A stretch of DNA of 64,000 nucleotides from contig NZ_CP049863.1 of the NCBI RefSeq assembly GCF_011299575.1, positions 1,984,001 through 2,048,000 of the forward strand, read 5' to 3'. The DNA is from Leucobacter viscericola. Its GTDB lineage: Bacteria; Actinomycetota; Actinomycetes; Actinomycetales; Microbacteriaceae. The notes below the pieces were generated by a model that made no database searches, was not told the DNA's origin, and saw nothing but the letters and a program-made list of their open reading frames with translations. A program made the position numbers and the translations under genes. Positions within the stretch are counted from its first letter, which is position 1, and the number at the start of each line of letters is the position of its first letter. Below, piece after piece: positions 52,844 through 62,446 of this stretch.

Positions 52844-54964
52844 TCAGTATCCCGGTAGCTGGCTGATAATCATGTCGATGATCTTGATGCCGATGATCGG
52901 CACGAGCAGGCCGCTGAGCCCGTTGATCAGCAGGTTTCGCGTGAGCGCGGGCCGCAACTCCGTGGTGCGATAGGGCACACCGATAAGAGCGAGCGGGATC
53001 AGTATCCCCATCACCAAACTGCTGAAGATGACCGTGGAAAGGATCGCCGACGCAGGTGAGTGCAGCTGCAGAATGTTGAGCGCCGCGAGCCCCGGGAACA
53101 CACCCACGAACAGCGCCGGGAAGAGGGTGAAGTAGCGCACGGCATCGTTCGCGAGGTTAAAGGTCATCAGAGCGCCACGGGTCGCCATCTGCCGTCGACC
53201 GACCTCAACAATGTCGACGAGGTGCGCGGGGTCGTCGTCGAGGATGATCATGTTGGCCGACTTCTTCGCGGCCGAGGTCGCCGTATTCATGGCGATACCG
53301 ATGTCGGCCTGGGCGAGCGCGGGGGCGTCGTTGATCCCGTCGCCGCTCATCGCGACGAGGTGCCCCTTCTCTTGCTCGCGCACGATCAGGGCGAGTTTGT
53401 CTTCCGGCGTGCTGTCGCCGACGTACTCGTCGATGCCGGCCTTTTCGCTGATCGCCTTTGCGGTCAGCTCGTGGTCGCCCGTCACCATAACCGTGCGCAG
53501 CCCGAGGGCGCGCAGCTCACCAATCCGCTTCGGCACACTCTCTTTGACGACGTCCTGCAGATGGATCAGCCCGAGCACCTGACCTGTGCCCCCCGCGGGC
53601 TTCATCACCACAACAAGCGGGGTACCGCCGCTGCTCGCGATGGCGCGGGTAGCGGTACGGAGCTCGATGAGCTTCTGCCGCTGCGGCGCCGTTCCCTGCT
53701 GCTTCAGCCAGGCGACGGCGGCCGAGGCCGCGCCCTTACGGATCTTCATGCCGTTCGGCAGATCCACACCCGAGAGCCGCGTCACCGCGCTGAACATGAC
53801 GGGTTTGCCGCCCTCGGTCTCAGAGGCCTCCGGCGAGACGCCGAGCTCGGCAGCAAGCCGCACGGTCGAAGCGCCCTCGGGGGTCGGGTCGGCAATGGAC
53901 GCCAGGGCGGCCATGCGCATCAGCAGTTCGGGATCGGCTCCCGCCACCGGCTGAAAGGCGACGGCGCTTCGGTTGCCGCGCGTCACGGTTCCGGTCTTGT
54001 CGAGCAGCACGGTCGTGATGTCGCCCGCGGTTTCGAGCGCCTTCGACGACGTCACGAGCACTCCGCGGCGCAACAACTGCGACATGCCCGCGATCCCGGT
54101 CACCGACATGAGCGCCGCGATTTCGGTCGGGATCAGGCACACCACAAGCGCCACCAGCACCGGAATCGACACCGGCGCCGCGACGGGAGAAACAACCGAG
54201 TTGAGCGTCAGCACAACAATCACAAATGACAGCGAGAACGAGGCGAGTAGCGCCGCAAAGGCGACCTCGTTGGGGGCCTTCTTGCGGCGCGATTTGCTGG
54301 CCAGTCGGATCGTGCGCTCGAACGCGCTCGCCTCGTACGAGGCACTGATCCTCACCACGAGCCGGTCGGACAGGTCGCGCGTACCTCCCGTGACCGCGGT
54401 TCGATCACCGTCGGACTCACGAATGACCGCCCCGGGATGACCGGTGAACTCCGACTCGTCAATCTCGGCAGCGCCCCACAGCACCTCACCGTCAGCGGGG
54501 ATCACCTCGCCCGCCTCGACGATCACCACGTCGCCCGCCACGAGCTCGTGCGAATCGACGTCTTCGATCTTCGCCTTTCGCGCGGCGCGATCCTTTGCCT
54601 GGTCGTAGTCGCACACGCGGTGCGCGGTCGTGACCCGCCTGGCCTGCCGCAGCGACTCGGTCTGCGAGCGGCCGCGCCCCTCGGCGATCGACTCCGCGAG
54701 AGTTGCCGTGAACAGGCACACCCAGAAGCCGATCGCGAGCGCCCAGGTGAAGCCGGGAGGCATGACGGTTCCGCCCGAGGGCATCGCTCCCCCGACAAAC
54801 GGCTCGGCGATGGCGATGGCCGTGGTCAGCGCGGCGCCGACCTCGGTGAGCAGCAGCACGGGATTGTGCCAGAGGTATCGCGGATCAAACTTGCGGAGCG
54901 CGTCAACAAACACCGAGCTCGTGGCGCTCGGTGTAAAAACGGCATTGCTCTTGGGCGCGGTCAC
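52844..54964 (-). CDS. kdpB: Potassium-transporting P-type ATPase subunit B
   Basis: 706 residues. The P-type phosphorylation motif DKTGT carries Asp322. The actuator TGE-equivalent lies in EFTGHPGAV, the nucleotide domain has KGAASAAVAW, and the hinge is MSGDGINDAPALAQADIGIAM. The catalytic subunit hydrolyses ATP to drive K+ from KdpA into the cell. Its start overlaps the kdpA stop by four bases. Confidence 0.96.
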   Translation of the reverse strand: MTAPKSNAVFTPSATSSVFVDALRKFDPRYLWHNPVLLLTEVGAALTTAIAIAEPFVGGAMPSGGTVMPPGFTWALAIGFWVCLFTATLAESIAEGRGRSQTESLRQARRVTTAHRVCDYDQAKDRAARKAKIEDVDSHELVAGDVVIVEAGEVIPADGEVLWGAAEIDESEFTGHPGAVIRESDGDRTAVTGGTRDLSDRLVVRISASYEASAFERTIRLASKSRRKKAPNEVAFAALLASFSLSFVIVVLTLNSVVSPVAAPVSIPVLVALVVCLIPTEIAALMSVTGIAGMSQLLRRGVLVTSSKALETAGDITTVLLDKTGTVTRGNRSAVAFQPVAGADPELLMRMAALASIADPTPEGASTVRLAAELGVSPEASETEGGKPVMFSAVTRLSGVDLPNGMKIRKGAASAAVAWLKQQGTAPQRQKLIELRTATRAIASSGGTPLVVVMKPAGGTGQVLGLIHLQDVVKESVPKRIGELRALGLRTVMVTGDHELTAKAISEKAGIDEYVGDSTPEDKLALIVREQEKGHLVAMSGDGINDAPALAQADIGIAMNTATSAAKKSANMIILDDDPAHLVDIVEVGRRQMATRGALMTFNLANDAVRYFTLFPALFVGVFPGLAALNILQLHSPASAILSTVIFSSLVMGILIPLALIGVPYRTTELRPALTRNLLINGLSGLLVPIIGIKIIDMIISQLPGY

Positions 54965-56637
54965 GGTGCAAACCCCTCCGCAAACGGGCCGGCCAGCAGA
55001 ATCGGCACAAACATGGGGACCGTAATAAAGATGATGAGGCTGACCAGCAGACCAACAAACTGCGGCCGGTGCAGCGGCAGCTCGGCCGACGTGATCGCCT
55101 TACCCTGCGTCGCGAGCGACCCGGCGAGGGCGAGCACAAGCGCGATGGGGATGAAGCGCCCCAGCATAATGACGACGCCCAGCATGATGTTGAGCAGCGG
55201 GGTGTTTGCGCTGAACCCGGCGAACGCCGATCCGTTGTTAATAGCGGCAGAGATGAACGCGTAGAGCACCTCGGAGAGTCCGTGCGGCCCCGCATTACCC
55301 GTGCTGGCCACGATCTCGGCCTGCACCGACGGGATCGCAAAACTCACCGCGAGGCCCCCAATCGCGAGCACGGGCATGACCAAAATCGCGATGCTCACGA
55401 TCTTGAGCTGGCGCACGCCGAGTCGCTTGCCGAGGTAGACGGGTGAGCGGCCGAGCAACAGTGCGGTCAAGAACACGGCAATCACCACGAGGATCAGGAG
55501 CGCGTAGATGCCCGATCCTGCGCCACCCGGGGCGACCTCACCGAGCATCATGTCGAACATCAGCATGAGGCCACCAAAGGCCGTGTACGAACCGTGCATC
55601 GAGTTGACGGCACCGCCGGTTGTGCCGGTGGTCGCGGTGGCAAAGAGCGTGGAACCCACGATCCCGAAACGTTGTTCCTTGCCCTCCATGGCGCCACCCG
55701 CGAGCTGGGGCGCCGATCCTGACCCCGCAAACTCGAACGCGGTTAGCGGTGCGTAGACGAGCAAAAACAGCACGGCCATCGTGAGCAGCAGCGCATACCC
55801 TGCGCGCTGGTTGCCGACCATCGTGCCAAAGGTGCGCGGCATGGTGAACGGGATCAGCAGCAGGAGAAGTGTCTGCACGATGTTGGTCCACGGGGTGGGG
55901 TTCTCGAAGGGGTGCGCCGAGTTGGCGTTGAAGAAGCCACCGCCGTTGGTGCCGAGCATCTTGATCGCCTCTTGAGACGCGACCGGGCCGCCCGGGATCG
56001 TCTGCGTCATGCCAGCGACCGATTGCACATCGGTGAACCCCGCGAAGTTCTGGATCACACCGCCAGCGATCAACAGCACGGCAGCGAGGATTGAGATCGG
56101 CAGCAGGATTCTCAGGTTCGCCCGCACAATGTCGACCCAGAAATTGCCGAGCCCGCTGCGTCCGCCGCGCGAAGCGAAGCCTCGAATCAGCGCGACCGCA
56201 ACCGCCATGCTGACCGCCGCCGACACGAAGTTCTGCACAGCGAGGCCGGCCATCTGAGCGACGTAGCCGAGAGTCTGCTCGGGCGAGTACGACTGCCAGT
56301 TGGTGTTGCCAACAAAGGAGACGGCGGTGTTGAACGCGAGATCCGGGCTCATCGGGGGCAGCCCGAGCGAGTACGGCAGCCAGGGCTGCAGGCGCAGGAT
56401 CAGGTAGAGCAGCCCAAAACCAACAACCGAGAAAACAACAATGGACTTGAGGTAACCACGCCACGACTGCTGTCGCTCGGGGTCAACACCCGACAAGCGG
56501 TAGATTGCACGCTCGATGCGCCAGTGCTTGTCGGACGTGAACACCCACGCCATGTAGTCGCCGAGCGGGCGGTAGAGCACCCCAAGAATCAGCGCGACGG
56601 TGAGAAACGATACGACTGCGAGAACCCAGCTGCTCAT
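54961..56637 (-). CDS. kdpA: Potassium-transporting ATPase subunit A
   Basis: 558 residues, normal for KdpA, with about ten membrane helices. The four pseudo-symmetric selectivity loops are visible: SFVGNTNWQSY, LGTNGGGFFNANSAHPF, TTGTTGGAVNSMHGSY and NNGSAFAGFSANTP. They form the K+-selective pore. Its ATG overlaps the kdpF stop by four bases and its end overlaps kdpB. Confidence 0.96.
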   Translation of the reverse strand: MSSWVLAVVSFLTVALILGVLYRPLGDYMAWVFTSDKHWRIERAIYRLSGVDPERQQSWRGYLKSIVVFSVVGFGLLYLILRLQPWLPYSLGLPPMSPDLAFNTAVSFVGNTNWQSYSPEQTLGYVAQMAGLAVQNFVSAAVSMAVAVALIRGFASRGGRSGLGNFWVDIVRANLRILLPISILAAVLLIAGGVIQNFAGFTDVQSVAGMTQTIPGGPVASQEAIKMLGTNGGGFFNANSAHPFENPTPWTNIVQTLLLLLIPFTMPRTFGTMVGNQRAGYALLLTMAVLFLLVYAPLTAFEFAGSGSAPQLAGGAMEGKEQRFGIVGSTLFATATTGTTGGAVNSMHGSYTAFGGLMLMFDMMLGEVAPGGAGSGIYALLILVVIAVFLTALLLGRSPVYLGKRLGVRQLKIVSIAILVMPVLAIGGLAVSFAIPSVQAEIVASTGNAGPHGLSEVLYAFISAAINNGSAFAGFSANTPLLNIMLGVVIMLGRFIPIALVLALAGSLATQGKAITSAELPLHRPQFVGLLVSLIIFITVPMFVPILLAGPFAEGFAP

Positions 56638-56723
56638 AAGCGATCAGGTTTCAGCAGAGCGTAGGCCAGGTATACGAGAGAGCCAAGACCAATGATCATG
56701 GCCACGGCTTCAATGATGCCCAA
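56634..56723 (-). CDS. kdpF: KdpF small membrane subunit
   Basis: 29 residues from a TTG start six bases after GAGGGAG. The single hydrophobic helix (AMIIGLGSLVYLAYALL) ends in KPDRL, the usual KdpF tail. The stop overlaps the kdpA ATG as ATGA. KdpF lies against KdpA and stabilises the complex. The gene is easily missed because it is short and has a rare start. No kdpD or kdpE regulator gene lies in the window. Confidence 0.85.
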   Translation of the reverse strand: MGIIEAVAMIIGLGSLVYLAYALLKPDRL

Positions 56724-56816
56724 GATTTCTCCCTCGTAAGGATTGCCCATTGAGCATAGCCCTCGTGGGGTTGGCGCGCCAGTTGGCTGCGGCTGTCGTA
56801 ATGGGCACGCCCCCTA

Positions 56817-56874
56817 TGGTGTGAACGCAAGTCAACATTTTGGGCGACCATAATGTTGACTTGCGTTCACACCA
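56817..56874 (-). repeat. 23-bp perfect inverted repeat, shared-core palindrome (copy 2)
   Basis: Arms 56817-56839 and 56852-56874 are perfectly complementary with a 12-base loop. The core GTGAACGCAAGTCAACATT is identical to the one at 14645-14671, and the loop size is also the same. It lies 19 bases after the stop of the surface protein gene and upstream of kdpF. It has no T-tract. It may terminate the surface gene or be a dispersed element. Confidence 0.85.
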
Positions 56875-56892
56875 GGAGGAGCTGGCGCTGCG

Positions 56893-59800
56893 TCAGCGTC
56901 GCGAGACCGCGCGCCACCTCCGTCGCGCAAGTACAGCAGCGCCCGTCAGAAGGAGCAGGGCGCCCAGGCGGGCCCAGTTCTCGCCCGTTGCGCCCGTCGT
57001 GACGAGGCCACCCGGGGTGCCTCCCCCTGTGCCGGGTGGGGTCGTCGGTGGGGTGGGTGGGGTCGGCGGTGTTGGCGGGATCGGCGGCTTCTCTGAGGTC
57101 ACGGCGGTTTCGGCGCAGTTCGGGGCGACGGCGGCAGCCGCAGAACCCGTCACCGCAACTCGGTCGCCCGGAGCAACCTCGGGTTCCACCCAGTTCTCAG
57201 GGGTGCCGTTCGTGGCGCAGTTTGTGATGGTTGATCCGTCCTTGTTTTTAGCAACGGTGCCCGTGACGGTCACTTTTTTGCTGGCGCCGGCGTCAACTCC
57301 GTTCAGTTGCCACGTCACCGTGCCCCCGGCAAGCGCGCCGTCATCAGAGGCTGAAACGAAGGTCACACCATCGGGTAGGTCGTCCGTCACGGTCAGCGCG
57401 CCCGCGTCGAGCTCTCCCGGGTTGCTCACCAGGATGCTCCACTCGATCGTGCCACCGGGCAGCACCTGCGCCGGCCCGGTCTTCTCGATCTTGATGGATC
57501 CGGCGGGGGCCGCAGCACAGGCTGCGTCGCTCACGGCAGGCTGCGTTCCGGCCAGGAACGCGATGTTCAAGAACCCACCGGGAGTGTTCTGTGTCGAGCA
57601 CTCCAGTTGCTCGGCGGGAAGGTCTCCAACAACCCGCACGCTGGCTACCACCTCGTAGGTGTGGCTGCTGCCCGAAGCAATGTCGGTGTCGGTGGTGAGG
57701 GCGGTGTCGTCGACGCCGTCCCAGTCGGGATTGAGTTCAAGGTCGCCGGGATCCTCATTGCTCGCGGTGACGCCCAGAATCGTGATGCCCTTGCCAAACC
57801 GAAGCTCGTCTTCGAGAGAATAGCTGCTGTCGTAGGGCGAGTCGTTGCTGACCACCAGGCGGTAGGTCACCTCACCGAGCCCGTCGGCCCCAACCGTGCT
57901 GCTCACCAGCGTCTTTGTCAGCCCGATGGGCACCTCAACGACCGTCACAACGGCGTTGTCACTGTCTGTTGCGGTCTGGTCGAAGCGATCCGTGATCTCG
58001 GCCGTCGCGTTGTTCGTGATGGTGCCGAGACCGTCTGTCGCTGCTCTGAAGGTCAGGGTCTCGGTCTGGCCGGGATCCATCGTGCCAAGCACCCAGTCGG
58101 GATCAAAGCCAGACACATCACCGAGGCTCGCCTGGGCGCTGCCAGCGACAAGGCTCAGCGAAGACGGCAGCACGTCACTGACGGACACGTCGCCAGCCTC
58201 TTCGCCCGTATTTGTCACCGTTAGGCGGTAGACGGCGTCACCACCCTCGGGTAGCTCGGTCGTCTGAGCCCACGCGCTATCGTCATCAACCGCGCAGGTC
58301 AGGGCGACACACACGTCTTTTGTGATCGACACTGACGGCGCGACCACACGAATGGGCACGTCGGGTGAGTTCACCGGCAGCTGCAGCACCTCGGGGTTCA
58401 CACGAGCGACAAATCGGTTGGTGTACTGATCACCGGTGGCGTTTCCGGTTGGTGTCAGCAGCAAGTCCCAGGAGATCGTATCGTTGGGCGCGATCACCGA
58501 GGAGGAACCCGCGGCACTCACAAACCGAAGGGCTGTTGCCGTCGCCGCGGTCGGGCAACCGGGGGTGCCCAGTTGCGCGAGCGTGCACGACCACTCCGCC
58601 GTGCCGGGCGCGACAAACCAGGCGTCACTCACGGCACCGGGGTCGACCTGCCCATCGAGAGCCCCGTCACGCGTGTCGAGGTCGTCTGGCAGCGCGTCGG
58701 TCACATAGGCGGTGAGGCCGGCCGGCAGGTTTTGCACGGAGATGGCGGAGAAATCCCCGTGGAACGAGGATGCCGGCGTGCGGTTATCTCCGGAGGCGGG
58801 CAGCACGTCAACAACGTCGAGTGTGTCGACGGGGGTGGTGGTTGCGTTTCGAATCGAGAGCGACCAGCGTAGGTCCGTGTTTAGGGGCTCGACCGCACGT
58901 TCTGCGGTCTTCGTGGCGAGCACGGTCGCCGCAGCAACGACCGAGATTGAGTCGGTGGCCGAGCGCTGTGCCAGGGTCGACGGATCGTCGGGCGAACTGA
59001 TCGAGGCGGTGTTCACGTAGCTCTGGCCGTTGGTGGCGTTGATGGGCACGCGAACCTGGTAGCTCAGCTCAGGCATAGGCGATCCTGCCACCACGTCACC
59101 AAAATTCCAGCGCAGGCCGTGCGGCGCATTCGGAGCCGTTGTTGACCAGTCGCTACCGTTACACGTTTCGCAGAACTGCAGCACGGCACCGGGCGGTGCG
59201 GTCACACTCAGCGGGTTGATGACCAGCCGGGGCGAGTTGGTCGGCAAAATATCGGTGACCGTCACGTCTCGCATCGATCCCGGAGCCGAACCAACAAGGC
59301 CCGCAGCGGACGGCTGCAGCACAAAAGCGATGTCTTGGCCAGCAAGCACCTGCGATCCTGAACCAGGAATGACCTCGCGCACTTTCTTGGAGACCCTCAC
59401 CTCACCCGGAACAAACTGGATCCGGTCTCCCATCTGCGCCCCGGTGTGCGTCACCGGGTTGTAGGTGTTACTCCCGTTCCAGGTGGGCGTCGACCCGTAC
59501 TTGAACTGGCCAAAGTTCGAGAGGATCGTTCCGTCGGGGTTCTGGGCAGGATCGAGCGTCGAGGTCGAGTACACCTCGAGGTTTGTGTAGAGGTAATACG
59601 CGGTCTGTGGCGGCAGGTCTCGCGAGAAGGTGATGCGCACGCGGTCGATCGTGTCTCGGAAGCCGTTGGCGGTGAGACCGCCGCCCAGCGTTGCGCTGGT
59701 GGGGCTGGTCGACCAGACCGCATCACCGTCGTCACAGCGCGCGGCTCGCATGTCGGCAAACGTGCCCGGTTGATTCGTTGCCGCACCGTATTCGATAACG

Positions 59801-61692
59801 TAGTCGCCCGGCAAGATCGGGTCGGGGCTCGCACCCTGGGCGAAACTTGCTGGACTCGTGTTTGATCCAGTTCCGCTCACGAGGCGCTGCGAACTTCGGT
59901 CAAAGATGTCGCAGGTTCTCGCGTTCAGCGCGGGCAACACTGCCGGGGTGATCGCGACGCGGCTGGTGACCTTATAGCCAAGCCCCGCCCGCAAATCGCC
60001 CGTCCAGACGCCGCTCGCACCGGGTGGTGTGCCACCCCCGACGTACCCTCGGTACTGCTTTGACATGCCCATTCCGGCCGTCAGCGTGAAGGATGTGGTG
60101 TTGTCGCAGCGATCCGTTGGGCGCCCGAAGCACGTCGTCAGCGCTTCCGTGCCGGTCCCATAGTTTGACTGGCCAGCGACGTCATCTGGATCAAACTGAC
60201 TCACGGTGTTGGTGAGTACCAAACTGTTGTCATCGGGGGTACCCGGGATGCCGTCGGCACCGTTTGCCACATCGGACTGCGGTAGCCAGATGCGCAGGAT
60301 TCCGGTGGCGACGTAGAGGTAATTACTGCCGAGAGCCACACCCTGCGAACTCGTTGTGGGAAACGAGGAGCCCGTGGTGTTCATGCCGGTAAACGAAACG
60401 TTGAACCCCTGGCCGTTAGGGGAGCAGGCGATCGTGCCGCTGTTGACCACCGAGTTGACCGCGGTTGAGCTTCCGGTGATGCCGATGCGCGACGCGGGGA
60501 CCCCGCCGAGGTCACCGGCGTTGATGTAGCCACAACCGGGTCCACCCCAGTCGTAGAGCCGGGCATTGCGGCTGTACTGTGACAGGTCGTCGAAGAAGGT
60601 GACAGAGTTGCTCAGCTGCGACATGCCCTTGATGCCCTGCGTTGGCCCGAAGCGGGTCGGGTGCGCGACCGTGATGCCGACCGGGTAGGTGTTCAGAATG
60701 CCCGGTTCCCCGTTCGGGCCGTTGACGTTTGCGGTGGCCGCTCGCCCCAGCTTGCGGAGGTCATACGTCGGTGCCCCCGACACCACAGTGATGACCGGGG
60801 TCGCGGTGATGGGCGGATCAGCGCTGGCATCGTTAACCGAAAAGGTAACCGGCAGGAGCGAGCCCTGCGTCGGCTGGTTGGTGACCCACAGCCTTGGCAA
60901 GATCGAGTCACTCACGGACGCCGAGGTTGACGGCAGCTGGCACACCAGCAGGCGTCGGTCACCGCCCAGGGCTCCCGTTGTCGAGTCGTAGATGCCGGAC
61001 GGATGCGGTGTTGTGCCGGTTCCGACGCAGCTCGGGGGCACCGCAAGCCACCGTGTGCCCGCGGGAGAGGTTGAGGTAATCACCGGGTTCGTTACGGCCG
61101 CATCGGTGTTGTACTCAAACTTGTATTGGATCTCGTCGTTCGTACGCACAATGCCGTTGTTGGCGCTCTGGTCATTGCCGGGGTTGTTGTTGGCGTCAAA
61201 GGTCGCGGTGCCGTCAGATTCGACAGTGACGACCGCACCAAGGATAGAGAGGATGCCGATGTCGCCGGTGTCATCGTCTGCCTTGGCCTGAGGGGCCGCG
61301 GGTTCTGGCTCGGGCGTCGGGGTTACTGGATTCTGCGGGCTCTGCGGATCCTCGGGGTTCGTTTCCGGTGTGGGCGTCGGGTCCGGCGTAGGCGCCGGTT
61401 CGGGAGTCGGTTCAGGCTCGGGCGCGGCCGTCGGAGCAGGATCGGCAGGAGTGTCGGTCGGCTCAGATTGAGTCGGGTTTTGTTCGGCCTGCGTTGCCTC
61501 TGCCGCCCCTGGCGCGGTCTGCGCTGGCACCGGTGCTGACGTAGGCTCCTCGGCCAGCGCTGGGGATGCTGTGAGAGTCATCCCCATCAGCAGCGCAGCT
61601 GTCACCGCGGCGAGCCAGCGCCTTCCCGACAGCCGAGCATGCGGGCGCGCGCGCCAAGTCGGTTGATCATTCCGTCGACGACGCTGTTTCAT
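56893..61692 (-). CDS. Giant DUF11-rich wall-anchored protein with LVTTG signal
   Basis: 1,599 residues from ATG 61692, which follows GGGGAG; an in-frame upstream ATG at 61752 would add 20 residues before a typical KQRRRR signal start. The signal ends ASPALA. A Pro/Thr/Glu/Gln-rich spacer (about 45-140, repeats of PEPEPTPEP type) follows. The rest is beta-rich, with several DUF11-type domains in the C-terminal half (for example starting SVSITKDVC, IGLTKTL, SIKIEKTG) and cysteine pairs that may form disulfides. A Pro/Thr run (PPTPPTPPTPP) leads to LVTTG (residues 1563-1567), a membrane helix and RRRWRAVSRR. It is likely wall-attached by a class E-type sortase. Confidence 0.9.
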   Translation of the reverse strand: MKQRRRRNDQPTWRARPHARLSGRRWLAAVTAALLMGMTLTASPALAEEPTSAPVPAQTAPGAAEATQAEQNPTQSEPTDTPADPAPTAAPEPEPTPEPAPTPDPTPTPETNPEDPQSPQNPVTPTPEPEPAAPQAKADDDTGDIGILSILGAVVTVESDGTATFDANNNPGNDQSANNGIVRTNDEIQYKFEYNTDAAVTNPVITSTSPAGTRWLAVPPSCVGTGTTPHPSGIYDSTTGALGGDRRLLVCQLPSTSASVSDSILPRLWVTNQPTQGSLLPVTFSVNDASADPPITATPVITVVSGAPTYDLRKLGRAATANVNGPNGEPGILNTYPVGITVAHPTRFGPTQGIKGMSQLSNSVTFFDDLSQYSRNARLYDWGGPGCGYINAGDLGGVPASRIGITGSSTAVNSVVNSGTIACSPNGQGFNVSFTGMNTTGSSFPTTSSQGVALGSNYLYVATGILRIWLPQSDVANGADGIPGTPDDNSLVLTNTVSQFDPDDVAGQSNYGTGTEALTTCFGRPTDRCDNTTSFTLTAGMGMSKQYRGYVGGGTPPGASGVWTGDLRAGLGYKVTSRVAITPAVLPALNARTCDIFDRSSQRLVSGTGSNTSPASFAQGASPDPILPGDYVIEYGAATNQPGTFADMRAARCDDGDAVWSTSPTSATLGGGLTANGFRDTIDRVRITFSRDLPPQTAYYLYTNLEVYSTSTLDPAQNPDGTILSNFGQFKYGSTPTWNGSNTYNPVTHTGAQMGDRIQFVPGEVRVSKKVREVIPGSGSQVLAGQDIAFVLQPSAAGLVGSAPGSMRDVTVTDILPTNSPRLVINPLSVTAPPGAVLQFCETCNGSDWSTTAPNAPHGLRWNFGDVVAGSPMPELSYQVRVPINATNGQSYVNTASISSPDDPSTLAQRSATDSISVVAAATVLATKTAERAVEPLNTDLRWSLSIRNATTTPVDTLDVVDVLPASGDNRTPASSFHGDFSAISVQNLPAGLTAYVTDALPDDLDTRDGALDGQVDPGAVSDAWFVAPGTAEWSCTLAQLGTPGCPTAATATALRFVSAAGSSSVIAPNDTISWDLLLTPTGNATGDQYTNRFVARVNPEVLQLPVNSPDVPIRVVAPSVSITKDVCVALTCAVDDDSAWAQTTELPEGGDAVYRLTVTNTGEEAGDVSVSDVLPSSLSLVAGSAQASLGDVSGFDPDWVLGTMDPGQTETLTFRAATDGLGTITNNATAEITDRFDQTATDSDNAVVTVVEVPIGLTKTLVSSTVGADGLGEVTYRLVVSNDSPYDSSYSLEDELRFGKGITILGVTASNEDPGDLELNPDWDGVDDTALTTDTDIASGSSHTYEVVASVRVVGDLPAEQLECSTQNTPGGFLNIAFLAGTQPAVSDAACAAAPAGSIKIEKTGPAQVLPGGTIEWSILVSNPGELDAGALTVTDDLPDGVTFVSASDDGALAGGTVTWQLNGVDAGASKKVTVTGTVAKNKDGSTITNCATNGTPENWVEPEVAPGDRVAVTGSAAAAVAPNCAETAVTSEKPPIPPTPPTPPTPPTTPPGTGGGTPGGLVTTGATGENWARLGALLLLTGAAVLARRRWRAVSRR

Positions 61693-61861
61693 AGCAGTAC
61701 TCCCCAGTGCTGCAAGTGTGGTCTTTCTACCCCATCCCGATGATGAAGCCATCGGTTATATGAAAGATCACACGTACATTTTTGGCAATCTTAGCACCGG
61801 GGAAGCACCCAGAAACAGGGCCGCTCATAGTGATGAAGTCTCTCGCTTGTACGCATACGAT

Positions 61862-62407
61862 ATGAATGTGTCTGAACTCAACGCAACCGACAAGAGTCTC
61901 CTCGAGATTCACCGCAAACTGCGGCCCGGATTCGGAACAGAAACCGCCGTATACGGCACGATCCTGGTGAGTGGCCTCGTGGCCGTTTCCTCGGCACACG
62001 GTGAGTCATCGGCGAAAGTGCTGATCACCGTCGCGGCGACCGTGCTGGTGTTCTGGGGGGCACATGTCTTCGCGGGAACAGTGGCCCGCGTCGGAGACCG
62101 CATGACTGATGGCGAGGAGCACGTCTACGGGGTGCGCCTCGCACTTCGGCACTCGGCACGGCGTTCACTCGGCATGCTGGTCTCCTCTTTGCCGCCGCTG
62201 GTCGTGCTGCTCCTTGGCACAACCAGGGTGATCCCCGACGAATTCGCCAATGAGTGCGCCCTCTGGGTGGGAGTCGTTATCCTTGCGATTCTTGGCTACA
62301 TTGCGTTCGTGCGCCGTGGGAGCTCGATCCCTGCCCGCGTGCTCGGCACGCTCGCAACGGCTTCGTTCGGGCTCGTGTTTATCGCCTTGAAGGCGTTTGT
62401 GCACTGA
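61862..62407 (+). CDS. Four-helix membrane protein of unknown function
   Basis: 181 residues from ATG 61862; the frame is open from 61718, but the upstream part overlaps the promoter of the divergent surface gene and has no domain. Four hydrophobic segments: about 30-50, 58-80, 108-128 and 140-175. A conserved-looking loop has GTVARVGDRMTDGEEH and LRHSARRSLGML. No named family is recognised. The upstream CATACGAT just before the ATG suggests a leaderless transcript. Confidence 0.6.
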   Translation: MNVSELNATDKSLLEIHRKLRPGFGTETAVYGTILVSGLVAVSSAHGESSAKVLITVAATVLVFWGAHVFAGTVARVGDRMTDGEEHVYGVRLALRHSARRSLGMLVSSLPPLVVLLLGTTRVIPDEFANECALWVGVVILAILGYIAFVRRGSSIPARVLGTLATASFGLVFIALKAFVH

Positions 62408-62446
62408 TGTGGCGTCGGGAGCCTGGAAGGAAAGTCTCCTCTAGCC

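Noticed and set aside
56724..56892. Riboswitch upstream of kdpFABC
   Set aside because: Only about 95 bases lie between kdpF and the palindrome, too short for a c-di-AMP riboswitch, and no matching motif was recognised.
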